Below, in pieces: positions 1-9,470 of a stretch of DNA of 64,000 bases; position 1 is the stretch's first letter; every line of letters starts with the position of its first letter. The stretch is from an uncultured Bryobacteraceae bacterium (lineage in GTDB: Bacteria; Acidobacteriota; Terriglobia; Bryobacterales; Bryobacteraceae): assembly GCA_938027685.1 (NCBI GenBank), contig CALJAM010000002.1, positions 186,001 through 250,000 on the forward strand. Direction: 5' to 3'. A program made the translations under genes and the position numbers. Under the pieces are notes generated by a model. It did no database searches, had not been told where the DNA came from, and saw only the letters and a list, made by a program, of their open reading frames with translations.

Positions 1-1264
1 CCGCAAGGTAAATGCGGCGCACGTCGCTCAGCTCCGCACCCAGCTTTCGCAAGACGATCCGTATCCCCGCGGCGATCGCGGCCTTGGCCAGCTGCAGCTC
101 GCGAACGTCCCGCTGGGTGAGCGCCACGGGCGGGCAGAGCTCCCAAACGCCGCCCTCGACTCTCAGGCGCCCCCTTTCATTCAGGAGGCCCAGATCGAGC
201 GCCACAGCAGCCGCGTCCACCAGGCCGCTGCCGCAAATGCCGCGCGGCGTCCCGTCACCTATTACGCGACATTCCGGCCGGCCGTCGTGCAGAATCACCT
301 CCGAGATGGCTCCGGTCGCCGCCCGCATCCCCCAGCGGATGCGCCCTCCCTCGAAGGCCGGACCGGCGGCCGCAGAGGCGCAGAGCGCTCCCTCCCGCGA
401 GCCGAAAACGATTTCGCCGTTGGTCCCTAGGTCAATGAGGCCCGCGAGTTGATCGCCCTCGAGCAGTCGCGTGGCCAGCACCCCTGCCAGCACGTCGCTG
501 CCCACGAAGCCTCCGACGCAGGGCAGAAAAAAGACCGGCGCGTCAGCCGGCAGGTTCCAGCCGAGCTCGCGGGAGCGAAACATTTGCAATCCGTCTTGTT
601 CCGGTCGGAAGGGAACGTGCGACAGCGGCTCCACGTCCAGTCCCGCAAACAGGTGGTGCATGACGGTGTTACCCACGAGTACCGCCGCGGTCAGGGGACG
701 GTCAAGGCCCGCAGCCAGCTCCTCTGCCATCCGCCCGATCTCGGCGCGGATCATATCGCGCAGACGCTGCAGCCCCTCCGCCGACAGCGCATATTGGATT
801 CGGCTCATGACGTCGGCGCCGAAAGCCGCCTGCGGGTTCAGGGCGCTGCGCACGCCCAGCACGCGGCCGCTCTCGCGATCGACGAGTTGCGCCACCAGCG
901 TGGTCGTCCCCACATCCACCGCTAGGCCGACGCCCTTCGCGGGCCGAAAGGCGAAAGGCGTGTCATCCGCCAGAATGGGCGTCTCCCACTGTCCGATCTC
1001 CAAGGTGAGGTCCGCTTCCGCGCGGGCGTGGCAGGCCAGTCGCCAACCGGCTTTGATTTCTGCGGAGGAGAAAGCGCGCCGATCCGCTTCGGTGACGGCA
1101 AGTGAGCCTTCGAGCACGCGCACGCGGCAGCGCCTGCACAAACCGCGCCCGCCGCAGGGAAACTCAACGCCCCATCGAAACAGCGTTTCCCTGAGCCCGC
1201 TACCGCGCTCGACGCTCAGGGCTTGGCCCAGTGGTTCCAAGCGGACAGTGACGGCGTTGTTCAC
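1..1264 (-). CDS. [2Fe-2S] ferredoxin/ASKHA-domain protein (DUF4445, RACo/RamA-like corrinoid-protein activase), 3' end outside window
   Basis: The reading frame opens at a GTG at 1264, 19 bases after the accA stop, and stays open to base 1 (about 421 codons), so the C-terminus is missing. Residues 1-90 form a plant-type ferredoxin domain with Cys37, Cys43, Cys46 (motif FPCGGRGLCRRC) and a fourth Cys78 (WRLACH). From about residue 115 an actin-like ATPase fold follows, with phosphate-loop motifs VDVGTTT and IDLGTNGE. This arrangement is known from reductive activators of corrinoid proteins (RACo, RamA), which use ATP to drive electron transfer to Co(II) cobalamin. No corrinoid protein or methyltransferase is visible here, so the partner is unknown. 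It is the last gene of a run dnaE-accA-this gene on the minus strand. The family assignment is firm; the exact substrate is inferred. Confidence 0.85.
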   Translation of the reverse strand, partial: MNNAVTVRLEPLGQALSVERGSGLRETLFRWGVEFPCGGRGLCRRCRVRVLEGSLAVTEADRRAFSSAEIKAGWRLACHARAEADLTLEIGQWETPILADDTPFAFRPAKGVGLAVDVGTTTLVAQLVDRESGRVLGVRSALNPQAAFGADVMSRIQYALSAEGLQRLRDMIRAEIGRMAEELAAGLDRPLTAAVLVGNTVMHHLFAGLDVEPLSHVPFRPEQDGLQMFRSRELGWNLPADAPVFFLPCVGGFVGSDVLAGVLATRLLEGDQLAGLIDLGTNGEIVFGSREGALCASAAAGPAFEGGRIRWGMRAATGAISEVILHDGRPECRVIGDGTPRGICGSGLVDAAAVALDLGLLNERGRLRVEGGVWELCPPVALTQRDVRELQLAKAAIAAGIRIVLRKLGAELSDVRRIYLA

Positions 1265-1283
1265 GGACGTGCCGGCCGGCCGC

Positions 1284-2123
1284 TCATTCGGTGAAGAAAT
1301 TTCCCATGCGGCGGAATTTTTCGAAGCGCTGCTGGACGAGCTCCTCGGGACTCAGCGGCGTCAGCTCGTCCAGCGCTTTCCGCAGCGTTTCCCGAACCAT
1401 GGCGGCGGCTGCGTCCCAATCGGTATGAGCGCCCTCGCCTGGCTCGGGGATGATACCGTCGATCAGCCCCAGCCGATAGAGATCCTGAGCCGTAAGCTTG
1501 AGTGCCGCCGCCGCACGTTCGGCCAACTTGGCGTCGCGATAAATGATGGCCGCGCAACTCTCCGGGGAGATGACGCTGTAGATGGCGTTCTCGAGCATGT
1601 AGACACGATTGCCCACACCCAGAGCCAGCGCTCCCCCGCTGCCTCCCTCGCCGATGCAGATCACGATGACGGGCGAACGCAGCCGCGCCATCTCACGCAG
1701 GTTGGAGGCGATGGCTTCTGCCTGGCCGCGTTCCTCGGCGTCAATGCCCGGGTAAGCGCCCGGGGTGTCCAGCAAGGTGAGGATGGGTCGGCCGAACTTC
1801 GCCGCCAGCTGCATCACACGCAGCGCCTTGCGGTAGCCTTCCGGCTTGGGCATGCCGAAGTTGCGGTAGAGCTTCTGTTTGGTGTCGCGCCCCTTCTGCT
1901 GTGCGGCGATCATGATCGGCCGGCCCTCGAAGAAGGCCATCCCGCAGACGATCGCCGGATCGTCACCGAAACGCCGATCCCCGTGAATCTCGTGGAAATC
2001 GGTGAACAACCGCTGAACGTAGTCCAGCGAATGGGGTCGCTTGGGATGCCGCGCCAGTTGTACTCTCTGCCAGGCGATATTGGTTTCGCCCGGAGCAGGC
2101 GGCTGTAGGGCTGTGTCGCTCAT
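1284..2123 (-). CDS. accA: Acetyl-CoA carboxylase carboxyltransferase subunit alpha
   Basis: AccA pairs with AccD to transfer the carboxyl group from biotin-BCCP to acetyl-CoA, giving malonyl-CoA for fatty-acid synthesis in the cytoplasm. The 279-residue product carries family hallmarks: HPKRPHSLDYV and HGDRRFGDD near the N-terminus, the LDTPGAYPG and GEGGSGGALAL oxyanion/CoA segments in the middle, and a C-terminal helix ending in GNFFTE. I chose the ATG at 2123, preceded by GAGAGG, over an in-frame TTG at 2159 that overlaps dnaE. It is about 40 residues shorter at the N-terminus than the E. coli protein, which is common in this phylum-level variant. It lies 25 bases after the dnaE stop, so the two are probably co-transcribed, an association also seen in E. 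coli. Confidence 0.96.
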   Translation of the reverse strand: MSDTALQPPAPGETNIAWQRVQLARHPKRPHSLDYVQRLFTDFHEIHGDRRFGDDPAIVCGMAFFEGRPIMIAAQQKGRDTKQKLYRNFGMPKPEGYRKALRVMQLAAKFGRPILTLLDTPGAYPGIDAEERGQAEAIASNLREMARLRSPVIVICIGEGGSGGALALGVGNRVYMLENAIYSVISPESCAAIIYRDAKLAERAAAALKLTAQDLYRLGLIDGIIPEPGEGAHTDWDAAAAMVRETLRKALDELTPLSPEELVQQRFEKFRRMGNFFTE

Positions 2124-2148
2124 CGGCCTCTCACAGCGATCGGCGTCC

Positions 2149-5100
2149 TCAACCGGCAAGAATTTCCAGCGAGTCGGGGCCGCATAGGCGCTCGACCTCG
2201 TCGCGGAACTCCCGGTCCGGCCGGACTTTCTGCGTAATATCCAAGATTAGCGAAAAATCGCGGGGCCGTTCCAAGCGCAGGCGCACTTCCGTAGGACCGG
2301 GCTTGCGCTGGAACAGTCGGGCAAGCGCGACCGCCGTGTCGTCTGCTGCAACGCCCAGCGGCACGCGAATGGCGATCAGCGTGGGGAGCGCGGGGCTCGC
2401 CACCGTGAGCGGAATCATCTCTTGGACTGACACCTTGGGCGCCGCGCCCTCCTCGGGCAGCGCCGTACCGCGTACCAGCACGGCCTCGCCCTCTTTGAGC
2501 TCGCCGGCCAGCTTCTCGTAGGAGGGCCCGAAGATAACCAGCTCGACGGCCCCATAAAGATCCTCGAGTTGCGCCGAAGCCCACGGGCGGCCTTCGCGAG
2601 AGCGACGCCGCTGCACATTGCTGAGCAGGCCACACAAGGCCACCGGCGCGCCCCGGTCCAAACCCTCCAGGGTTTCACTGGTGTGCGTAGCCAGCTCCCG
2701 GATCTTGTCGGCGTACTGCTCGAGCGGATGGCCGGTCACGTAGAGCCCCAGTACCTCGCGCTCGAATGCCAGTCTCTCGGCCGGCTCCCACTCAGGCACA
2801 GAGGGGAGCGGGCGATCCGCCAGCTCCTGGTCTTGCCAGCCTGCAAACAGCCCCGCCTGCCCGTTGACCCGGTCCCGCCAGGCGCGTTGGCCCGCCTCGA
2901 TCGCACTGTCCAGCGCCGCCAGCAATTGCGCGCGATGCCCTCCCAATGAATCCATCGCACCCGCCTTGATGAGATTCTCGAGCACGCGCCGGTTCAGCGC
3001 GCTCAGATCCACACGCTCGCAGAAGTGGTAAAGCGAGCGGAAGCGCCCTACTTCCTGCCGGGCGGCGAGAATCGCTTCGGCGGAGCTCTGACCAAGGTTC
3101 TTGATCGCCCCCAGACCGAAGCGGATGGCCTCCCCGTCCGGCGTGAAGCTCCATTGGCTCGTGTTGACGTCAGGCGGGAGCACCCGGATCCCCATCTCGC
3201 GGCATTCGTTGATGTAGCGCACCAGCTTGGCGCTGTTGCCTGCTTCCGAGGTCAGCAGCGCGGCCATGAAGTAAACCGGATAGTGAGCCTTCAGATAGGC
3301 CGTCACGTATGCCAGGTAGGCGTAGGCCGCCGAATGCGACTTGTTGAAACCGTAACCCGCGAACTGTTCCATCAGATCGAACAGGCGCTCCACCTTGCGG
3401 CGCGGGTGGCCGAGGGCGGTCGCGCCGCGGATGAATCGTTCGCGCTGCGCGGCCATTTCCTCCGGTTTCTTCTTGCCCATGGCCCGCCGCAGGATGTCTG
3501 CTTCGCCCAGACTGTAGCCGGCCAGCTTGTGGGCGATCTGCATGACCTGTTCCTGGTAAACGATGACGCCGTAAGTCTCCTCCAGGATCTCCTTGAGCTC
3601 GGGCAGCTCGTAGACCACCGGGCGGCGCCCGTGCTTGCGCTCGATGAATTCGTCGATCATGCCCCCCTGGATGGGTCCGGGCCGATAGAGCGCGTTTAGT
3701 GCGATCAGGTCTTCCAGACGGCTCGGCTGTGCCCGCCGCAGCAGATCTCGCATGCCGGCCGATTCGAACTGGAAGACACCGCTGGTCAGCCCCCGGCAGA
3801 AGATCTCGAACGTCTTGGGATCATCCAGGGGCAGATCCTCCAGCGCCAGCTGCTCGCCGCAATGCGTCTCGATCAGCCGCAGGGCGTCGTGGATCAGGCT
3901 CAGCGTCGCCAGCCCCAGGAAATCCATCTTGAGCAACCCGAGCTGCTCGAGGCCGTGCAGGTCGAACTGCGTAACGATTTCGTCCTTGCCCGTGCGGTAC
4001 AGCGGGACCAGCTCCTTCAGGGGAACCGGCGAGATCACGACTCCGGCGGCGTGCACCGAGGCGTTGCGCGCCATGCCTTCCAAACGCCGCGCCACTTCGA
4101 TCACCTCGGCCACGCGTGCATCCTTGCGGGCGGTCTCGGCCAGCATGGGCTCGAGCCGTAATGCTTCGTCCAGCGTAATGTTGAGCACATTGGGTACGAG
4201 CTTGGTGATGCGGTCCACCTCCGCGTAACTCATGTCCAGCGCCCGACCTACGTCCTTGATCCCCGCGCGCGCTCCCAGCGTGCCGAAGGTGATGATCTGA
4301 GCGACGTGGTCGCGGCCGTACTTCTCGGTCACGTACTGGATGACTTCGCCGCGACGGAAGGCGCAGAAGTCGATGTCGATGTCCGGCAGGCTGATGCGCT
4401 CCGGGTTCAGGAAGCGCTCGAAAAGCAAGCCGTACTGAAGCGGATCGATGTCGGTAATGCCCAGCGCGAAGGCGACCAGACTGCCGGCCGCCGAGCCGCG
4501 TCCCGGACCCACTGGGATGCCCTGCTGACGGGCGAAGCGGATGAAGTCCCAGACGATCAGGAAGTAGCTGGAGAACTTCATCTGCTGGATGATGCGGATC
4601 TCGCGCTCCAGCCGCTCTTCGTACTCGGCCAGATCGTGCTTCAGGCGACCGGCGGCGCGGAGCGCCTCCAGCCGCGGGCGCCGCTTCTCGAAGCCTTGCC
4701 GCACGGCCCACTCGAAGTAGGTGTCCGTGGTGTGGCCCTCGGGCACGTCGAACCTGGGGAAGGGGTCCGGGATGCGGTCCAGCCTTACCTGGCAGCGCTG
4801 TGCGATCTCCCAAGTGCGGTCCAGCGCGTCTTCCAACCCGCTAAAGAGCTGCATCATTTCGGCCCGGCTCTTCAGGTAGAAGTCGGGCGTAGGCCAGCGC
4901 AGCCGCGACGGATCGCTCATCGTTTTGCCGGTCTGGATGCAGAGCAGCACCTCGTGTGCACGGGCGTCCTCGCGGCGCAAGTAGTGCGTGTCATTGGTGA
5001 CGACGAGGGGGATTCCGGTCTCTTCGGAAAGCCTCACCAGGCCGGGCACGACCATGCGATCTTGCGGAAGGCCGTGATCCTGAAGCTCCAGGAAAAAATT

Positions 5101-5601
5101 CTCCTTGCCGAAGATGTCCTGCCACGTATAAGCCAAGCGCCGGGCCTCTTCGTAGCGGTCCGCCGCCAGGGCCTCGCTGACATCGCCCTTCAGGCACCCG
5201 GACAGGGCGATCAGACCTTTGGCGTGACGCGCCAGCAGATCGCGGTCCACACGCGGCTTGTAGTAAAAGCCTTCCAGGTACCCGGTGGTGACGAGCTGAA
5301 TCAGGTTTCGGTAGCCCTCCTGCGTTTCGCTGAGCAGGACCAGGTGGTAATACTTCTCCGTGCGGGTGCGGTAACCCTGCGCCGCTACGTAGACTTCGCA
5401 ACCGATCACCGGATGCACCCCGCGGGCGCGCGCCGCGTTGTAGAAACGCACGGCGCCGAACAGGTTGCCGTGATCCGTCATGGCGATGGCCGGCATGCCC
5501 TGTTCGGCGACCGCCTGCATCAGTTGTTCGATTTCACAGGCGCCGTCCAGCAGCGAATAATCCGTGTGGCAGTGCAGGTGGACGAAGGGGGCTTCGGCCA
5601 T
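2149..5601 (-). CDS. dnaE: DNA polymerase III subunit alpha
   Basis: This is the replicative polymerase alpha subunit (C-family), 1150 residues, close to the usual DnaE1 length. An N-terminal PHP domain starts at residue 6 (HLHCHTDYSLLDG). The catalytic palm has PDIDIDF at about residues 406-412, whose first two Asp match the metal-binding pair of E. coli DnaE. The GPGRGSAAGS and FNKSHSAAYA motifs follow, and helix-hairpin-helix and OB-fold regions fill the C-terminal third. An upstream in-frame TTG at 5631 exists, but the ATG at 5601 aligns with the conserved MAEAPFVHLH start. accA follows 25 bases downstream. A terminator for the preceding receptor gene lies at 5630-5660, so dnaE needs its own promoter in the short gap. 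Confidence 0.97.
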   Translation of the reverse strand: MAEAPFVHLHCHTDYSLLDGACEIEQLMQAVAEQGMPAIAMTDHGNLFGAVRFYNAARARGVHPVIGCEVYVAAQGYRTRTEKYYHLVLLSETQEGYRNLIQLVTTGYLEGFYYKPRVDRDLLARHAKGLIALSGCLKGDVSEALAADRYEEARRLAYTWQDIFGKENFFLELQDHGLPQDRMVVPGLVRLSEETGIPLVVTNDTHYLRREDARAHEVLLCIQTGKTMSDPSRLRWPTPDFYLKSRAEMMQLFSGLEDALDRTWEIAQRCQVRLDRIPDPFPRFDVPEGHTTDTYFEWAVRQGFEKRRPRLEALRAAGRLKHDLAEYEERLEREIRIIQQMKFSSYFLIVWDFIRFARQQGIPVGPGRGSAAGSLVAFALGITDIDPLQYGLLFERFLNPERISLPDIDIDFCAFRRGEVIQYVTEKYGRDHVAQIITFGTLGARAGIKDVGRALDMSYAEVDRITKLVPNVLNITLDEALRLEPMLAETARKDARVAEVIEVARRLEGMARNASVHAAGVVISPVPLKELVPLYRTGKDEIVTQFDLHGLEQLGLLKMDFLGLATLSLIHDALRLIETHCGEQLALEDLPLDDPKTFEIFCRGLTSGVFQFESAGMRDLLRRAQPSRLEDLIALNALYRPGPIQGGMIDEFIERKHGRRPVVYELPELKEILEETYGVIVYQEQVMQIAHKLAGYSLGEADILRRAMGKKKPEEMAAQRERFIRGATALGHPRRKVERLFDLMEQFAGYGFNKSHSAAYAYLAYVTAYLKAHYPVYFMAALLTSEAGNSAKLVRYINECREMGIRVLPPDVNTSQWSFTPDGEAIRFGLGAIKNLGQSSAEAILAARQEVGRFRSLYHFCERVDLSALNRRVLENLIKAGAMDSLGGHRAQLLAALDSAIEAGQRAWRDRVNGQAGLFAGWQDQELADRPLPSVPEWEPAERLAFEREVLGLYVTGHPLEQYADKIRELATHTSETLEGLDRGAPVALCGLLSNVQRRRSREGRPWASAQLEDLYGAVELVIFGPSYEKLAGELKEGEAVLVRGTALPEEGAAPKVSVQEMIPLTVASPALPTLIAIRVPLGVAADDTAVALARLFQRKPGPTEVRLRLERPRDFSLILDITQKVRPDREFRDEVERLCGPDSLEILAG

Positions 5602-5611
5602 TCTGGTTTTC

Positions 5612-5617
5612 AGTATA
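5612..5617 (-). promoter_or_regulatory. Candidate -10 box of the dnaE promoter
   Basis: On the minus strand TATACT, one mismatch from the -10 consensus, sits 10 bases before the dnaE ATG. The region 17-18 bases further upstream is the T-rich end of the preceding terminator and gives only a poor -35. If used, the transcript would have a leader of fewer than 10 nucleotides, consistent with the absence of a clear Shine-Dalgarno sequence. Confidence 0.35.
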
Positions 5618-5629
5618 GGATGCGGGACC

Positions 5630-5660
5630 AAAACAAAAGGGGCGGAGCGTCGGCCGCCCC
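5630..5660 (-). terminator. Rho-independent terminator of the TonB-dependent receptor gene
   Basis: Read on the minus strand, a perfect 7-bp GC stem (GGGGCGG/CCGCCCC, loop 5646-5653) is followed at once by TTTTGTTTT. It begins about 30 bases after the receptor stop at 5691 and just before dnaE, separating the two transcription units. Confidence 0.85.
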
Positions 5661-5690
5661 GCCCCCCGTAACTTCAGCTCTGCGGCGTGC

Positions 5691-8600
5691 TCAGAAGTCC
5701 ACGCGCAGGTTGAACTGAATCACGCGGCTCAGGCCGCGCTGCGTGTTGACCATACCGAAGTCCGCGCGGGTCGGATCGGTCACCGGCCCCGCGAAGTTGG
5801 TGTGGTTGGTGGCGTTCAGCAACTCGACGTCGAAGCTCGAGCGCAACCGTTCGGTGATCCGGAACACGCGCTTGATCTTGACGTCCCAGTTGCGGATGCC
5901 ATCCTCGCGCAGGACATCCAGACGAGTGGGGAACACACGCACGTGGAACGAGCCGGGCTGCATGGCCGTGCGACCCTCGAAGCCGACGAAGCCCTGAGGC
6001 ACCGGGCCCGCGCCGGTATAGCGGATCGAGCCGTCGAACCACCGATGGATGTCTTTCTTGTGGACCTCCTCATGCTTGAACAAATCGGCGATCTTCGAGA
6101 TGTCGCCGTAGAAGAAGCGGTTGCCCCAGCTCGTGGGCGGACCCATCTGAAACTGATAGACCCAGCTAAGTTGCCAGCCGCCGATGAGGTGCTGGATGGG
6201 GTTCTGGGTCACCCACTTGCGCCCCTTGCCGAAAGGCAGCTCCCAGATGGCGCTCCAGACCGTGCGGTGCGGCCGGATGGCGTCCTGAGGACGGAAGGAG
6301 GGTCTCGCGTCGAACTCGTTGGCGTAGAAGTCCGACTCGCTGCCCTTGGCCCAGGTGTACATCACCGCGGTCTGGAAACCGCGGGAGAATCGCCGCTCCA
6401 GGCGCAATTGGATGTCGTGGTAGATGTTGAGGCCGCGCGCATCCCCGTACTTGACGCCCGGTCGCAGACCGCTCAAACCGTTCATGTTCGGGTACGCGCG
6501 CAGCAACTGGTGCTTGCGGATCGTGGTGCCGGTGAAGAAACCGAGCGTACGGAGGTAGTTGTAGACCGTGGGATCCGAGCTGGCCAGCGGGCCCAGGTTG
6601 TTAATGTGGAACGGATTGGGCAGGCTGCGGTTCAGGTCGTCGTCAATGGCCTGATTGCGCACCAGCCCGTAGGCCCAATACTGCGCCGGCAGGTAACTTA
6701 TGCTCTGCGAGACCGGAATGCGTGAGTAAGCGCCGCTGTAGGCCGCCTCGAACACCATGTCCGACGTGATCTCCCGCTGGAACCCGAAGCGGCCGCGCTG
6801 CTGCCAGGCGGGGCGATACTCGCGCGGCACAAAGCTCCAGCCGCGGCCCTGTCGGACGATGGGCCCGAGAGTGTTCCCGTACGGCACATTGAACCGGGTT
6901 CCGTCGGCGCGCACCGGGAACGGGTCCAACATGGGGTTCCGATTGGCCGCCAGATTGCTCACGGGTCCCACGCCGCAGCAGAAGGTCAGACCGCGATCCG
7001 TGGTGACCACCGTCGATGTCGGCTGGCTGTAGCCGTCCTGGCTGGGCCGGTCGTTGTTCGAGTTGAAAACGTCGTAATACCAGCCGTAACCGATGCGCAT
7101 GACGGTTTTCTGGGTAATCTGGTACACCAGGCCGAGACGCGGCATAAACAGGTGATTGCCGTCGGTGTAAGTCTTGTACTTCTGACCCAGGTAGTACGTG
7201 CCGCCGCGCACCTTAAACTGGCCGGCAGGCAACTCGGGCAGCGGGTTCTTCGCATACGCTGCTTCAACCAGATCGGCAAACGGCGGCTTGTAGTCGAAGT
7301 CGAAACCGCCGGCGATGCCGCGATTGAACCGCTCGGTAATGCCGCCCTGGCGCTCGTAGCGCAGGCCGAGCTGAAGCTGAAGCTTGCGCGTCACTCGCCA
7401 GTCATCCTGCAGGTAAATGCCGCGATAGCGAGTGCTCCAGATGGCGGTGTCGTTGGTGTCGATCGAGATGCCCGAAGGCAGCCCCATCATGAACGCCGCC
7501 CAGCCCAAGCCCAGGTCGGACGCCGTCGTGGTGTTGTCTGCCTGCCGGACGTAAAGCTGATTGAAGCTGAACGTGCCGGAAGAATAACCCGGGCCCGCCG
7601 TCGTCGTCCAGTAGCGCCGCTCCTGCCAGCCGTAGCGCAGCGAGTGAGAACCCAGCACGCTGGTCAACTGCACCCGCGCCTCGCCGGTCGTGCCGCGGAT
7701 GGTAATGGCCGGATAGCTGGCGCCCACCGTCTCCACGCCGGCGATGGACATTTGCGGCAGTGTGTGCCACTTGTCCGCCTTGGCGTCCAGATAAGAAGGC
7801 AGGCCGACGTCGGTCGGCTTGTAAGCTGTCTGAATGGGCCGCTCGGCGCCCTCGTTGAACCGGGTCCAGCTCAAACCCAGGTCCATCACCGTAGTGTTCG
7901 AAAGCGTCCAGATGTAACTGCCGCCGCCGCCCTTATTGATGCGGACGAGTCCGTTGGTATGGAGCCCGCGCTTGGTTTCGTATGTCCAGTCGTACTCGTC
8001 CGCCAGCCGGTGGTTCCAATACCAACGAGCGTAGAGCCGCTGCCGCTCGTTGACGTTGTAATCCCAGCGGTTGACGATCGAATTGAAGCGTTCGTCCTTG
8101 GGCATGTTCACGGCGTAGTAATTGTTGATGCCCTCGGGCGACGCCAGGCCGGGCACGTCATTGGGTTTTGGATAAAGCGGCTCGTAGAACTTATAAACGG
8201 GATTCAGGATCGGTACCCCTTTGTTGCCGGGGAAGGGTGTGCGGACCACACGGCCGCCGACCTCGCGCGCCGAGCGGGGATCGTAAACGGTGTACTTGAC
8301 CGCGTCGATAGCCAGCAGATCCGAGAAATCGCCCTGCCGCCAGGTCAGCTTGGGTACGGTGCGGTTGATCGCGCCCGTCGTCTCCGCCTTTTTCTGGTAG
8401 ATGCCGTTGTACTGGAAGTAGAAAAAGAACTTGTCACGACCGTTGTAAACTTTGGGAATCCGGAACGGCCCGCCCAGATCGAAGCCGAAGTTGTTCGAGC
8501 GCCCAGGCGCTTGCTTCGGATCGCTCGGCTTCTTCTTTCCCTCGCGAACATCCCGTTCCCAAAGCAGCCGCGTGAAGTGCGGCGTCGCGTTCCAACGCTG

Positions 8601-9374
8601 TTGCCAATGCTGATCGAAAAGCGAGCCGTGGTAAGTGTTGGTGCCCGCCTTGGTCATGACGTTCACCACGGCGCCTGAGGTGTAACCGTAGGAGGCGTCG
8701 ATGGCCAGCGTCTCGAGCTTGAACTCCTCCACGGCTTCCGAGGAGGGCACAAAACCCACGCGACGCCCGGTCCCCGTGACCGGCATGCCGTCGATCGAAT
8801 ACTCGTTGGAGCCTACGCCGCCCATGGTGTTGAAAGACGAGGTGCCCGCGTTATCGAACGGGCGGCGATACTCGGGCTGTCCGGTCCAGTGCATGCCTGG
8901 CGCCAGAGTGGCCATGGCGAACGGGTTCATGTCCGAGAAGGGAAGCTCTTGGATTTGCCTGCTGTCGATGACCCGGCCGCCCGAAGCCGTCGTGGTGTCC
9001 AGCAGCGGAGCTGCCGCCACCACTTCCACGGTCTCCGCAATCTGGCCCACCTGCAGCTGCAGGGTCAAGTTGACGCGCCCGGCCACTTGCAGCACCACAC
9101 CGCTCTGCAGCGTCCGCTTGAAGCCGGGAGCCTCCGCCGCTACGGAGTAATTGCCGGGATTCAGCAGGCTTACTTCGAAGTAACCGGTCTCGTTCGTCAC
9201 CGTGCGGCTGGTGACGTTGGTCTCGGTGTTGGTAACTATGACAGTGGCGTTGGGCACTACCGCGCCCTGCGGGTCTACGACGCGCCCGGAGATCGTGCCG
9301 CGCGGGTCCTGCGCAAGGCAAAGGCCGACGACGAGCAACAATGCCGCGACGCTCAGGAGAATTCGTTTTGACAT
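5691..9374 (-). CDS. TonB-dependent-receptor-like outer-membrane protein with carboxypeptidase-regulatory-like N-terminal domain (Oar-like)
   Basis: The 1227-residue product starts with a signal peptide (hydrophobic residues 5-20, cleavage near LCLA-Q). A CarboxypepD_reg/Ig-like domain follows at about 26-110 (TISGRVVDPQGAVVPNATV, GYFEVSLLNPGNYSV), then a plug-like region at about 125-260, then a long beta-barrel rich in aromatic and Arg residues ending in Phe (NLRVDF). This is the architecture of the Oar-like receptors that are expanded in Acidobacteriota; they lack a SusD partner, and none is present here. The substrate is unknown, probably an oligosaccharide or peptide (inference). The start is fixed by GGGAGAA eight bases before the ATG. 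A strong promoter lies at 9471-9499 and a terminator at 5630-5660, so the gene is monocistronic. Confidence 0.9.
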   Translation of the reverse strand: MSKRILLSVAALLLVVGLCLAQDPRGTISGRVVDPQGAVVPNATVIVTNTETNVTSRTVTNETGYFEVSLLNPGNYSVAAEAPGFKRTLQSGVVLQVAGRVNLTLQLQVGQIAETVEVVAAAPLLDTTTASGGRVIDSRQIQELPFSDMNPFAMATLAPGMHWTGQPEYRRPFDNAGTSSFNTMGGVGSNEYSIDGMPVTGTGRRVGFVPSSEAVEEFKLETLAIDASYGYTSGAVVNVMTKAGTNTYHGSLFDQHWQQRWNATPHFTRLLWERDVREGKKKPSDPKQAPGRSNNFGFDLGGPFRIPKVYNGRDKFFFYFQYNGIYQKKAETTGAINRTVPKLTWRQGDFSDLLAIDAVKYTVYDPRSAREVGGRVVRTPFPGNKGVPILNPVYKFYEPLYPKPNDVPGLASPEGINNYYAVNMPKDERFNSIVNRWDYNVNERQRLYARWYWNHRLADEYDWTYETKRGLHTNGLVRINKGGGGSYIWTLSNTTVMDLGLSWTRFNEGAERPIQTAYKPTDVGLPSYLDAKADKWHTLPQMSIAGVETVGASYPAITIRGTTGEARVQLTSVLGSHSLRYGWQERRYWTTTAGPGYSSGTFSFNQLYVRQADNTTTASDLGLGWAAFMMGLPSGISIDTNDTAIWSTRYRGIYLQDDWRVTRKLQLQLGLRYERQGGITERFNRGIAGGFDFDYKPPFADLVEAAYAKNPLPELPAGQFKVRGGTYYLGQKYKTYTDGNHLFMPRLGLVYQITQKTVMRIGYGWYYDVFNSNNDRPSQDGYSQPTSTVVTTDRGLTFCCGVGPVSNLAANRNPMLDPFPVRADGTRFNVPYGNTLGPIVRQGRGWSFVPREYRPAWQQRGRFGFQREITSDMVFEAAYSGAYSRIPVSQSISYLPAQYWAYGLVRNQAIDDDLNRSLPNPFHINNLGPLASSDPTVYNYLRTLGFFTGTTIRKHQLLRAYPNMNGLSGLRPGVKYGDARGLNIYHDIQLRLERRFSRGFQTAVMYTWAKGSESDFYANEFDARPSFRPQDAIRPHRTVWSAIWELPFGKGRKWVTQNPIQHLIGGWQLSWVYQFQMGPPTSWGNRFFYGDISKIADLFKHEEVHKKDIHRWFDGSIRYTGAGPVPQGFVGFEGRTAMQPGSFHVRVFPTRLDVLREDGIRNWDVKIKRVFRITERLRSSFDVELLNATNHTNFAGPVTDPTRADFGMVNTQRGLSRVIQFNLRVDF

Positions 9375-9470
9375 TCGCTTTTCTCCCTGAAGGATTGTCA
9401 GGGCTCAACCCCTGGGATCGGCGTCTGTGGAGGCCGCCCCCTGCGGCGTCCCAGACCCAATCCTAGGCTT

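Noticed and set aside
471-2108. 545-codon plus-strand frame across the ferredoxin/ASKHA gene and accA
   Set aside because: It spans two genes recognised on the other strand and its translation is low-complexity Ser/Arg/Pro.
4306-5718. 470-codon plus-strand frame opposite dnaE
   Set aside because: It is a shadow of dnaE with no domain; the dnaE frame has full catalytic motifs.
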